DNA from: Akkermansia muciniphila
Lineage (GTDB): Bacteria; Verrucomicrobiota; Verrucomicrobiia; Limisphaerales; F1-80-MAGS106
Direction of reading: 5' to 3'
DNA: 32,706 nucleotides
NCBI GenBank assembly: GCA_945865375.1
Contig: CAMBEJ010000055.1
Coordinates: forward strand, 1-32,706
The translations under genes and the position numbers were made by a program. The notes under the pieces are model-generated. The model saw nothing but the letters and a program-made list of their open reading frames with translations, did no database searches and was not told the DNA's origin. Below, one piece after another: positions 1 through 6,195 of this stretch; within the stretch, counting starts at the first letter, position 1; each line of letters opens with the position of its first letter.

Positions 1-134
1 AAGTCAAGCACTTGTGGAATTCTAACAGAGGAGTGAACCTCATCTGGGCGGTGATGCTTTGAAGAATCATCGTTTTTCGCAACCCATTCCCTATGTGTTC
101 TTTGCGATCTTTGCGGTTAAATGAACTGCCGGAT
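1..134. repeat. Dispersed intergenic repeat, copy 1 (cut by window start)
   Basis: This stretch matches 23627-23760 in the same orientation, base for base except at positions 25 (A/G) and 47 (G/C). It ends with a TTTGCGGTTAA motif at 110-120 followed by 14 further shared bases. The left end lies outside the window. It carries no gene of its own and cuts into a methyltransferase reading frame on the minus strand. Confidence 0.9.
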
Positions 135-346
135 GAAGGTTCAAGCTGAATGCCCCGGCTGCACCCGATGTCCACGATCCACGTCCTCCGCTGCGCGTAA
201 GCCTTCGCGAGGGAATGCACGAGCGAGCGCATGACCTCGTACTGCGGGATGCTCCGACTGAGCATGTCGTCGAAGCACTGGGTCACGTTCTGGTCGAACT
301 CCCACTTGGCGGCGGGCGCGTGGCCTAGGCTGGTAGTGTTGTCCAT
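1..346 (-). pseudogene. Class I SAM-dependent methyltransferase, N-terminal fragment
   Basis: An ATG at 346 opens a frame without stops to the window edge. Only about 71 codons (346 down to 135) are native sequence; the rest is read through the dispersed repeat at 1-134. The native part contains KWEFDQNVTQCFDDMLSRSI (about residues 14-33) and then VDIGCSRG (about 60-67), which looks like the glycine-rich SAM-binding motif I of class I methyltransferases. Everything after motif I is missing, so the product cannot be an active enzyme. The start overlaps the end of the preceding HAD-like frame by 22 nt, typical of a tightly packed, phage-like or accessory operon. The family call rests on motif I and the FDDML/RSIP-type N-terminus; substrate is unknown. 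The rest of the gene may lie beyond the window, on the far side of the repeat. Confidence 0.6.
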
Positions 347-492
347 GGCGGTTGGTTTTCGTGGATCTTGTGCGACGCGATCCCAAATCGGGCATACATC
401 GCGTGAGTCGCGGGGTTGCTCTCGATCGCCGTGAACGCGGCCTTCCTCCCACGAGGCGGCAGCACGAACTCGCGCAGCATCCGTTCCTTGGC

Positions 493-497
493 CTGAG
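493..497. other. Target-site duplication, left copy
   Basis: The sequence is CTGAG and lies immediately outside the left inverted repeat of the 498-768 element. It is identical to 769-773. Confidence 0.8.
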
Positions 498-768
498 AGC
501 CTGTCTGAAAATTGCAAGGGGTCCTGCGGCGAGAGATTTTGGCTTCGGCCAAGACGGCGAGTCCGGAATATCCCCGCAGTGGGCTATGACGGAGGAGCCA
601 ACGCAGGCCCAAGCCAAAAGATCCGCCGCCCGGAGGGTTATGGCGGAAAAGGCAGGAAGGCGTTGTTGCTTCTCAGTCACAGATCCACAAGGGATATGTT
701 CCTTCGGCGCGCCTAGCCTTCCTGCCTTTTCCACCAAAACAGGACCCCTTGGAATTTTCAGACAGGCT
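498..768. mobile_element. MITE-like non-autonomous inverted-repeat element, 271 bp
   Basis: The ends are 29-bp inverted repeats starting AGCCTGTCTGAAAATT (498-526 and 740-768) with one mismatch at position 17. The element is flanked by a perfect 5-bp direct duplication, CTGAG, at 493-497 and 769-773. Inside, a perfect 17-bp inverted repeat (645-661 against 716-732) could form a second hairpin arm next to the right end. There is no transposase; the open frames across it are short and look like chance. Such elements are normally mobilised in trans by a DDE transposase that recognises the same ends. Precise excision would restore the reading frame of the interrupted gene, which argues for a fairly recent insertion. 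The parent IS family is not identified. Confidence 0.85.
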
Positions 769-773
769 CTGAG
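769..773. other. Target-site duplication, right copy
   Basis: The sequence is CTGAG and lies immediately outside the right inverted repeat of the 498-768 element. It is identical to 493-497. Confidence 0.8.
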
Positions 774-1614
774 GCGGCGGCAAGTTGTACGAGTTGAAGT
801 AGGACTCGTTCGGGGTCCAGCCAGTCTTTTCCTGGATCGAGTCGAGGGTGAGCTCCCGGTATTTAACCGGACGCGCGGTCATGAGGATGACGTAGCGCGA
901 GCGCAGCAAGGCCACAAGCCAGTCGCGGTATGTCTCCTGTCGGATCTGCTCCGCAAAGGGTGAGTGTTTCTCGTGACTGTTCGCCACGAGGGTGTAATTG
1001 AGATCCAGCAGGTAAAACTCCTCCGGGGTATGGTATTTCTGAACCTTGGGAGAGTCGGAGATTTCACCCAACATCACGTTGGTCTCATGGTTGAGCATCA
1101 TCTTGCGGACGCTCGTCATCTTCTCGCTGAAATACTTGGCTTTGACGTTGCGCAGGTCGGTCTGATTTTCGGAACTGGCAACCGCATAGACCCGGGTGTC
1201 GGGGTGGCAACAGTTGGCGACGATTTTCAGGACATGCTTCCGGTCCTGCTCGAAGGGCACCGAGTTGAGCACGGATGAAATGAAGATCGAGGACCAGCGT
1301 TTGCCCGAGGCCACTGCGCGGAGGAACCCACGCGCCAGGTGCAGACTCTCGGCCTTGTCGATGGACACGCTATCAGCCCCCAGGCGGTAAGGTCAGTTCT
1401 TGTTAATGCATACTCGACTCCTTGCACGCACACCAAGCAGGTTGTTGGAGCGAACGCAGATTGACACCGGCTTAATAGGAGGTTGGCTTGAAAACCTGGA
1501 TGGTCAACCCGGCCCCGGGGGAATGACGATTGCTGCCTTGGCCTTGTGCATCGACGATGACGAAGAGGGTGCCCGGATCCTCTGCCCGCCCGCGACATTT
1601 GGAATTAAAAAGAA

Positions 1615-1989
1615 TCAGCGGCCAGCTCGGCTGGAACGACCGCTGCGTGGCGGGCGGGAAGGCTTCTTCGGGGTTGAAGCAGTAGGCTTGAGAGAAGGGC
1701 AGGTTTCGCGCAGCGCAAGCTCGGAAACTTTGGCTTCTTGCAATGCACCATCCAAATCCTCAAGCCGCACGCCCCTGCCCGCTCGAATGCTCGCACGCGC
1801 ACTCGCTATCCGAACGAGAAAACCTGAATCATTCTCCAGGCGATAGTCGAACCAGTCGTCCTCGCTGGCGAAACCAACCAGAACGCCCGCCGGGCGGCCG
1901 TGGCGGGTGATGACGATCTGCTCGGACGCCGCTTCGCGCAGAAAGCGCGAAAAGTCGTCTTTGATTTCAGAGAGGGCGATTTGCTTCAT
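1615..1989 (-). CDS. Phd/YefM-type antitoxin with an extended tail
   Basis: The ATG at 1989 gives MKQIALSEIKDDFSRFLREA, followed by IVITRHGRPAGVLVGF, the DNA-binding fold and strand region typical of Phd/YefM antitoxins. The protein would bind and neutralise the RelE/ParE-like toxin encoded just upstream and repress their shared promoter. The start overlaps the toxin stop (ATGA), so translation is probably coupled. A longer reading from 2016 would begin inside the toxin gene and is less likely. The family usually runs to about 80-90 residues; here the frame continues for roughly 45 more, rich in Pro, Arg and Ser (PPRSGRSSRAGR at the end). This suggests that the original stop was lost or that the end was replaced by other sequence near 1765. 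The antitoxin call is firm; whether the tail is functional is unknown. Confidence 0.8.
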   Translation of the reverse strand: MKQIALSEIKDDFSRFLREAASEQIVITRHGRPAGVLVGFASEDDWFDYRLENDSGFLVRIASARASIRAGRGVRLEDLDGALQEAKVSELALRETCPSLKPTASTPKKPSRPPRSGRSSRAGR

Positions 1990-2279
1990 AGCTGTATGGA
2001 GCGTTGCTGGAGCCACCCATACGTCAGATGCTTGGCAACGATGGCGAGGATGTGAACCTCTGGTTCCGCAACATCATAATAAATGCGAAAGTCGTCCACG
2101 CGGAGGCAATACTCCGGCTGGCGGAGGGCCCGGAGACGTTTGATGCGGGTTTTGCTCTCCATGCGTGGCGCGTGACGAAGGTGGATCCCAATGGCCTTCG
2201 TGATGCCGGAATGGTCCACGGCAGCAAGACGCCGTAGGTTTTCGATGGCTTCAGGTGAAAAGATGATCTCATAGACCAT
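1986..2279 (-). CDS. RelE/ParE-family toxin
   Basis: This 97-residue protein begins MVYEIIFSPEAIENLRRL and contains RIKRLRALRQPEYCLRVDDFRIYYDV, the strand-rich core of the RelE/ParE superfamily (conserved R..LR...YR..vddyRv.Y pattern). Members either cleave mRNA at the ribosome or poison gyrase; which applies cannot be told from the sequence. It is the first gene of a two-gene unit with its Phd-type antitoxin, the reverse of the common antitoxin-first order, and shares an ATGA overlap with it. The start codon sits inside a palindrome that is probably the operator. The length is normal for the family and the gene looks intact. Confidence 0.85.
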   Translation of the reverse strand: MVYEIIFSPEAIENLRRLAAVDHSGITKAIGIHLRHAPRMESKTRIKRLRALRQPEYCLRVDDFRIYYDVAEPEVHILAIVAKHLTYGWLQQRSIQL

Positions 2280-2302
2280 TCTGGCCAGAATATGGCCAGA
2301 AT
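2278..2302 (-). promoter_or_regulatory. Palindromic operator candidate of the toxin-antitoxin pair
   Basis: ATTCTGGCCAGAAT (2278-2291) is a perfect 14-bp palindrome. It is followed directly by a second half-site, ATGGCCAGAAT (2292-2302). It overlaps the first base positions of the toxin gene. Antitoxins of this type bind such sites to autoregulate; the assignment is inference from position and symmetry. Confidence 0.55.
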
Positions 2303-2629
2303 CGTTCGCTCTGTCAAGACCACGGGATCGGCGAGCGGTGAATTATTTCAATTGGCTACGGCACGGATTGTCGAAAAACTCGGCGATGAAGAGCCGTCCA
2401 AGAGGTAGCAGGATGCCCAGCGCAAATGCCAGCCGGCGACCGCAGTACTAGGCCGACAATGCGAGTAACCGTTCACGGGTATGCATTTATAACTTCTCAA
2501 CGGCAACCAATATTATCGGGCCTCGCGCAGGTGTCCGGGGGGGGTGTTCGACTTGAAATGGGAATGTGGTATTTGCATTCCCATCTCGTGGGACTCAGAC
2601 TCTCGTACGCGTTCATTGTATCAGAACTC
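2303..2629. other. Intergenic region between toxin and ribokinase
   Basis: No gene is supported in these 327 bases. The ribokinase frame is open back to 2426, but the residues encoded there do not resemble the family. A 9-bp stem (ATGGGAATG at 2558-2566 with its complement at 2576-2584) has no T-run, so it is not a clear terminator. Promoters for the flanking divergent genes probably lie here but I cannot place them. Confidence 0.5.
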
Positions 2630-3583
2630 ATGACTCACTCCACCAACCGCCAGGCGTCGCTTATCGTGGTGGTTGGCTCGCTCAATGTGGACTTGATCTC
2701 GCGAGTGCCTGCGCTTCCGAAGCGAGGCCAGACCGTGTCGGCATCCACGCTAATCCGGCAGTTTGGAGGCAAGGGGGCCAATCAGGCCCTCGCCGCGGCA
2801 CGCCAGGGCGCGCGTGTCCACCTGATTGGTTGTGTGGGAGCCGATGACGAGGGCCGCGCCTACAGGAGTTATTGGAGTTCACAAGGGCTGGGGTTGCGGG
2901 GGATTCACGTCCTCAAAACTCAACCAACCGGAATGGCCTTCATCACCGTGGAGGAAGGCGGTGAAAACCAGATCGTCGTGGTGCCCGGAGCAAACGGCAA
3001 GCTTTCCAGGGCCATGGTGCGCGCTGAATCCGGACACATTCGCGCCGCCGCGGTCTTGCTCGCACAGTTGGAGGTGCCGCTGCCCACCGTCCTGGAAGCC
3101 CTGCGCATTGCGAACACCGCCCAGGTGCGCGTCGTGTTCAACCCATCGCCTTCGACCCACATCTTCCCATGGGGATCTCGCCGCCTGGATGTGGTGGTCG
3201 CGAATGAACTTGAAATCCGTCAAATCCTCGGCGTCGCTCCAGATCGGGTAAGGCAGCGCCTCGCGAGCAACCGGCAGCGCCTCATCCGCCAAAGCATCGG
3301 CTCCCTGGTGATCACCCGCGGCGCCTCCCCTACCCTCCTTTTGACGGCCTCCACATTCATGGAAATCCCGGTGTTGAAGGTAAGGCCCGTGGACACGGTA
3401 GGCGCGGGAGATGCCTTCGCGGGAACGCTTGCGGCAAGGCTCGCAGAGGGCAACGATCTTCCCTCATCCGTGCGGGCGGCCAATTGCGCCGGAGCACTCG
3501 CCACACTCAAACCGGGTGCCCAAGAGTCGATCCCCAGCCGAGCGCAGACAGACCGTTGCTTGCGGAAGTTGCCCACTCCATAA
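2630..3583 (+). CDS. rbsK: Ribokinase (PfkB family)
   Basis: This cytosolic kinase phosphorylates D-ribose to ribose 5-phosphate with ATP. The ATG at 2630 gives a 317-residue protein, the usual length. It starts LIVVVGSLNVDLISRVPALP, the sugar-binding N-terminal strand. PfkB signature 1 is at GGKGAN (residues 46-51) and signature 2 at DTVGAGDAF (255-263), with Asp261 as catalytic base. The frame extends upstream to 2426 but those 68 residues match nothing in the family, so the inner ATG is preferred. Downstream on the same strand lie an MFS transporter and a purine nucleoside phosphorylase; together they suggest uptake of nucleosides, phosphorolysis, and use of the sugar. Other PfkB sugar kinases are possible, but the NVDLISRV and GGKGANQA context favours ribokinase. 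Confidence 0.88.
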   Translation: MTHSTNRQASLIVVVGSLNVDLISRVPALPKRGQTVSASTLIRQFGGKGANQALAAARQGARVHLIGCVGADDEGRAYRSYWSSQGLGLRGIHVLKTQPTGMAFITVEEGGENQIVVVPGANGKLSRAMVRAESGHIRAAAVLLAQLEVPLPTVLEALRIANTAQVRVVFNPSPSTHIFPWGSRRLDVVVANELEIRQILGVAPDRVRQRLASNRQRLIRQSIGSLVITRGASPTLLLTASTFMEIPVLKVRPVDTVGAGDAFAGTLAARLAEGNDLPSSVRAANCAGALATLKPGAQESIPSRAQTDRCLRKLPTP

Positions 3584-3911
3584 ACCTAGTCTGAGCATGA
3601 CCCGGAGTCGGCTTGATTACGGCCCACTCTGTTTACGATTACTATGACGAAAAATGGAGGAGTTGAGGTTGCGCCTCCAGATCACAATTTCAACCGATTT
3701 TACTGAGGTCTGAAGTTTCCTTCGTTGCCAACCACCAAGTTCGCGTCGGAACGTTGGGTTCGGAGACGATTGCTCCCGCCGGAGCGCGGAGGCATAATTC
3801 AGGAGCTGGCCCCTTGAGCAGCGGTTGCTTTCTTGTTCGCGATTCACCTTGTGAATGAAGGCGATCTCCAAGCACAGTGGCGGGGGTGAACACCTCGCGG
3901 GGACCATACCG
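3584..3911. other. Intergenic region upstream of the MFS gene
   Basis: I see no convincing gene in these 328 bases. A 20-codon ATG frame at 3643 (MTKNGGVEVAPPDHNFNRFY) exists but has no support. An in-frame ATG at 3855 could lengthen the MFS protein by 19 polar residues. The gap suggests that the transporter and phosphorylase may have their own promoter. Confidence 0.45.
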
Positions 3912-5255
3912 ATGACCACACTCGATACCACCGCTAAAAAATTCGGCCCCGTTTGGCTTTCCCCGGGGGTCAGCGTCGGCAACATGTGGACGCTTCTTTA
4001 CGCGGCTTTTTTCACCATCGGCCTGCTCACGTTCATTGGCATCGGCACGCCTTACGTGCTCAACGCGGTGCTGAAGATTCCCCAAGACGAACAGGGTGTC
4101 GTCAGCGGCAACCTGGTGTTTTGGACCGAGATCACGTCCATTCTGATGTTTGGGCCGGTTGGCGTGATGGCCGACCGCTTCGGCCGCAAGGCGCTGTTCA
4201 CCGCGGGGTTTGCGTTGATGGGCGTGGGTTATGCGCTTTACCCTCACGCCGCAACCCTCGGCGAATTGACGATCTTTCGCATCATCTACGCCCTCGGCGT
4301 CGCCACCTCCACGGGTGCGCTAGCCACCGTCGTCACCGACTACCCGCAGGAGGCGACGCGCGGCAAGGCTGTGGCCATCGTCGGTCTGATGAATGGCTTG
4401 GGCGTGGCGATTCTGAATAGTGTGCTGGGCAGCGTACCCAAACGCCTTTCCGCAGCTGGTTTCGACGATACCACCGCCGGCAATTACACGCATTTCATTG
4501 TTGCTGTGTTATGCTTTATCGCGGCTATTGTCGTCGCCATCGGGCTGAAGGGCGGCACACCTGTCAAAGCAGCCGACCGCCCTCCGCCGATGCAGATCGT
4601 GCGCAGCGCCTTCCGCGCCGCCTCCAACCCGCGGATCGCTTTATCATACAGCGCGGCTTTTATCGCGCGCGGCGACCTGGTCATTCTGGGCACGTTTTTG
4701 ACGCTTTGGGCGACCCAAGCGGGGGTGGCGCGCGGCATGGACTTCCCTGAGGCCAGCAAGGCCGGAACACGCGTCTTCGTCATCGCCCAGTCTGCGGCCT
4801 TGCTGTGGATCGGCGCAGTGGTCTTGTTGATTGATCGCGCCAATCGCGTGACAGCGCTGGCGGTCTGCATGGCTTTGGCGGCGGCGGGCTACCTCGGCAT
4901 GGGCTTTGTGACCAGCCCGCTGGAGCGAATCGACCTGCCCCTCATTATGCTTTTGGGTGTTGGCCAGATCAGCGCCTTCTTGGGTTCGCAAGCGTTGATC
5001 GGCCAGGAAGCCCCTATCCTAGAGCGTGGTGCTGTGATCGGCGGCTTCAACACTTCGGGCGCGGTGGGTATTTTGTTCTGCTCGACTATCGGCGGATACT
5101 TGTTCGACGGCGTCAGCCCCAATGCGCCGTTCATCTTCATTGGCACATTAAACGGATTGGTTTCCCTCTTCGCCCTGATCGTGCGCTGGAAATCCCCCGG
5201 CCGCATGCCGGGCGACAGCAACGCTGCATCGGCAGGGTTCCACTCTGAGATCTGA
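3912..5255 (+). CDS. MFS transporter, probably for nucleosides or related sugars
   Basis: This is an inner-membrane major facilitator superfamily protein of about 447 residues with twelve hydrophobic segments. The loop between segments 2 and 3 carries the MFS hallmark in the form GVMADRFGRKALF, followed by a typical segment-4/5 region (RIIYALGVATSTGALATVV). The second half begins near RIALSYSAAFIARGDLVILG. The ATG at 3912 is chosen because a GGGGA stretch precedes it; an ATG at 3855 adds a polar extension without hydrophobic content. The stop lies 2 nt before the start of the purine nucleoside phosphorylase gene, so the two are almost certainly co-transcribed and translationally coupled. With ribokinase just upstream, a nucleoside or ribose substrate is the best guess, but the sequence itself does not show specificity. 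Confidence 0.85.
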   Translation: MTTLDTTAKKFGPVWLSPGVSVGNMWTLLYAAFFTIGLLTFIGIGTPYVLNAVLKIPQDEQGVVSGNLVFWTEITSILMFGPVGVMADRFGRKALFTAGFALMGVGYALYPHAATLGELTIFRIIYALGVATSTGALATVVTDYPQEATRGKAVAIVGLMNGLGVAILNSVLGSVPKRLSAAGFDDTTAGNYTHFIVAVLCFIAAIVVAIGLKGGTPVKAADRPPPMQIVRSAFRAASNPRIALSYSAAFIARGDLVILGTFLTLWATQAGVARGMDFPEASKAGTRVFVIAQSAALLWIGAVVLLIDRANRVTALAVCMALAAAGYLGMGFVTSPLERIDLPLIMLLGVGQISAFLGSQALIGQEAPILERGAVIGGFNTSGAVGILFCSTIGGYLFDGVSPNAPFIFIGTLNGLVSLFALIVRWKSPGRMPGDSNAASAGFHSEI

Positions 5256-5257
5256 TC

Positions 5258-6136
5258 ATGGCCCAGAACCCTGAACGCACCGCGCGAATCCTTAGGCGAC
5301 GAATCGGAGTGATCCCACCGATCGCGGTCATCCTCGGAAGCGGATTCGATGAAATCGCGAGCTGTTTTCCATCGGAAGCCACCGTGCCATTCCGCGATCT
5401 GACGGGGTTTCCGCGCTTGAGCGTGGAGGGGCATAGGGGCCTTGTGATCAAGAGCACATTGAACCACGCGAACCTCCTGCTCCTGTGCGGTCGGTCGCAT
5501 TATTACGAAGGCCACACGATGGACACCCTCACCTTCCCTGTCCGCGCGCTGGCGGCGGCGGGTGTGAAGATCCTTCTGTTGACGAACGCTGCGGGAGGCA
5601 TCCATCCTTTGTTGCGCTGTGGAGATTTTATGGCGATCCAGGACCATATCAATTTCATGGGTGTGAACCCGCTGCGCAGCTCAAAAACAAGGGATGGAGA
5701 CCGGTTTGTGGACCTCACCCAAACCTACGATATCGAGCTCCTCAATGCTCTGGTCAGCTCGGCGCGAGCGGAGCGAATCCGATGCCGCAAAGGGGTCTAC
5801 ATTGCGGTGAGCGGGCCATCTTACGAAACGCCGGCGGAAATCCGAGCCTTCCGACGGTTGGGCGCGGACGCTGTGGGGATGAGCACAGTGCCTGAGGCCA
5901 TTGTAGCGAGGCAGTGCGGCCTCCGTGTTGCGGGTCTCTCATTCATCACCAATCAAGCGGCGGGAACAAACGCGCACCCGATCTCACACGATGCGGTGCT
6001 CCGCGAAGCGGGCTATCATTCGGATGAGATGGTGCGGCTGATGGCTTCGTTCCTGGGCCAACTCTCCTTGCAACTGCCAGCGAGAACCCACTCAGCGGAT
6101 GATCTGAACTCAGTCAGCCCCACCCAGTCAGAATAG
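5258..6136 (+). CDS. punA: Purine nucleoside phosphorylase (trimeric type)
   Basis: This cytosolic enzyme splits purine nucleosides with phosphate into free base and ribose 1-phosphate. The 292-residue protein matches the trimeric inosine/guanosine class: VILGSGF near residue 25, CGRSHYYEGH, LLLTNAAGGIHPLL, SGPSYETPAEIRAFRRLGAD, VGMSTVPEAIVARQ and SFITNQAAG. The phosphate-binding Ser and His, the Tyr-Glu pair of SYETPAE and the base-binding Asn of ITNQAAG are all in place. It starts 2 nt after the MFS stop. In context it is the hydrolytic arm of a nucleoside salvage route whose sugar product could be handled by the nearby ribokinase pathway (ribose 1-phosphate itself would need a mutase not seen here). 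The last ~25 residues are a non-conserved tail. Confidence 0.93.
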   Translation: MAQNPERTARILRRRIGVIPPIAVILGSGFDEIASCFPSEATVPFRDLTGFPRLSVEGHRGLVIKSTLNHANLLLLCGRSHYYEGHTMDTLTFPVRALAAAGVKILLLTNAAGGIHPLLRCGDFMAIQDHINFMGVNPLRSSKTRDGDRFVDLTQTYDIELLNALVSSARAERIRCRKGVYIAVSGPSYETPAEIRAFRRLGADAVGMSTVPEAIVARQCGLRVAGLSFITNQAAGTNAHPISHDAVLREAGYHSDEMVRLMASFLGQLSLQLPARTHSADDLNSVSPTQSE

Positions 6137-6195
6137 TTGGCACGAAGCAGATCTTCCTGTCAAAACTAGAAGTTTGAAGTATCCTCTCCACTCGA

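Larger units (their letters stand above)
325..1392 (-). pseudogene. Methyltransferase-tail/HAD-like gene split by an inserted element
   Basis: The frame is open from 1392 (a TGA lies just upstream at 1393-1395) and has no convincing start; a GTG at 1368 is the first candidate. The first ~130 residues, including FISSVLNSVPF, resemble the C-terminal half of a class I methyltransferase (inference). They run directly into a HAD-like segment with DLNYTLVAN, a DxN variant of the DxDxT motif, and then ILMTARP. At codon Gln in LPPPQ the 498-768 element interrupts the gene. Removing the element and one CTGAG duplicate joins LPPPQ to AKERMLREFV in frame and continues through AIESNPATHAMYARFGI to a TAG at 325-327. 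The missing upstream part, lack of a start, apparent fusion and insertion mark it as a remnant. Its original role is unknown; HAD proteins are usually phosphatases, but the second Asp of motif I is Asn here. Confidence 0.65.

Noticed and set aside
141..737. 198-codon minus-strand frame through the MITE
   Set aside because: It is Arg-rich and out of frame with both the methyltransferase and HAD-like sequences, so I treat it as a shadow.
352..963. Plus-strand frame across the MITE and HAD region
   Set aside because: It spans the inserted element and the antisense of a recognisable gene; composition is unlike a real protein.
2558..2584. 9-bp hairpin upstream of rbsK as a terminator
   Set aside because: There is no T-run on either side and no gene ends close by.
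4889..5647. 252-codon minus-strand frame opposite the MFS and phosphorylase genes
   Set aside because: It lies antisense to two well-supported genes and has no motif of its own.
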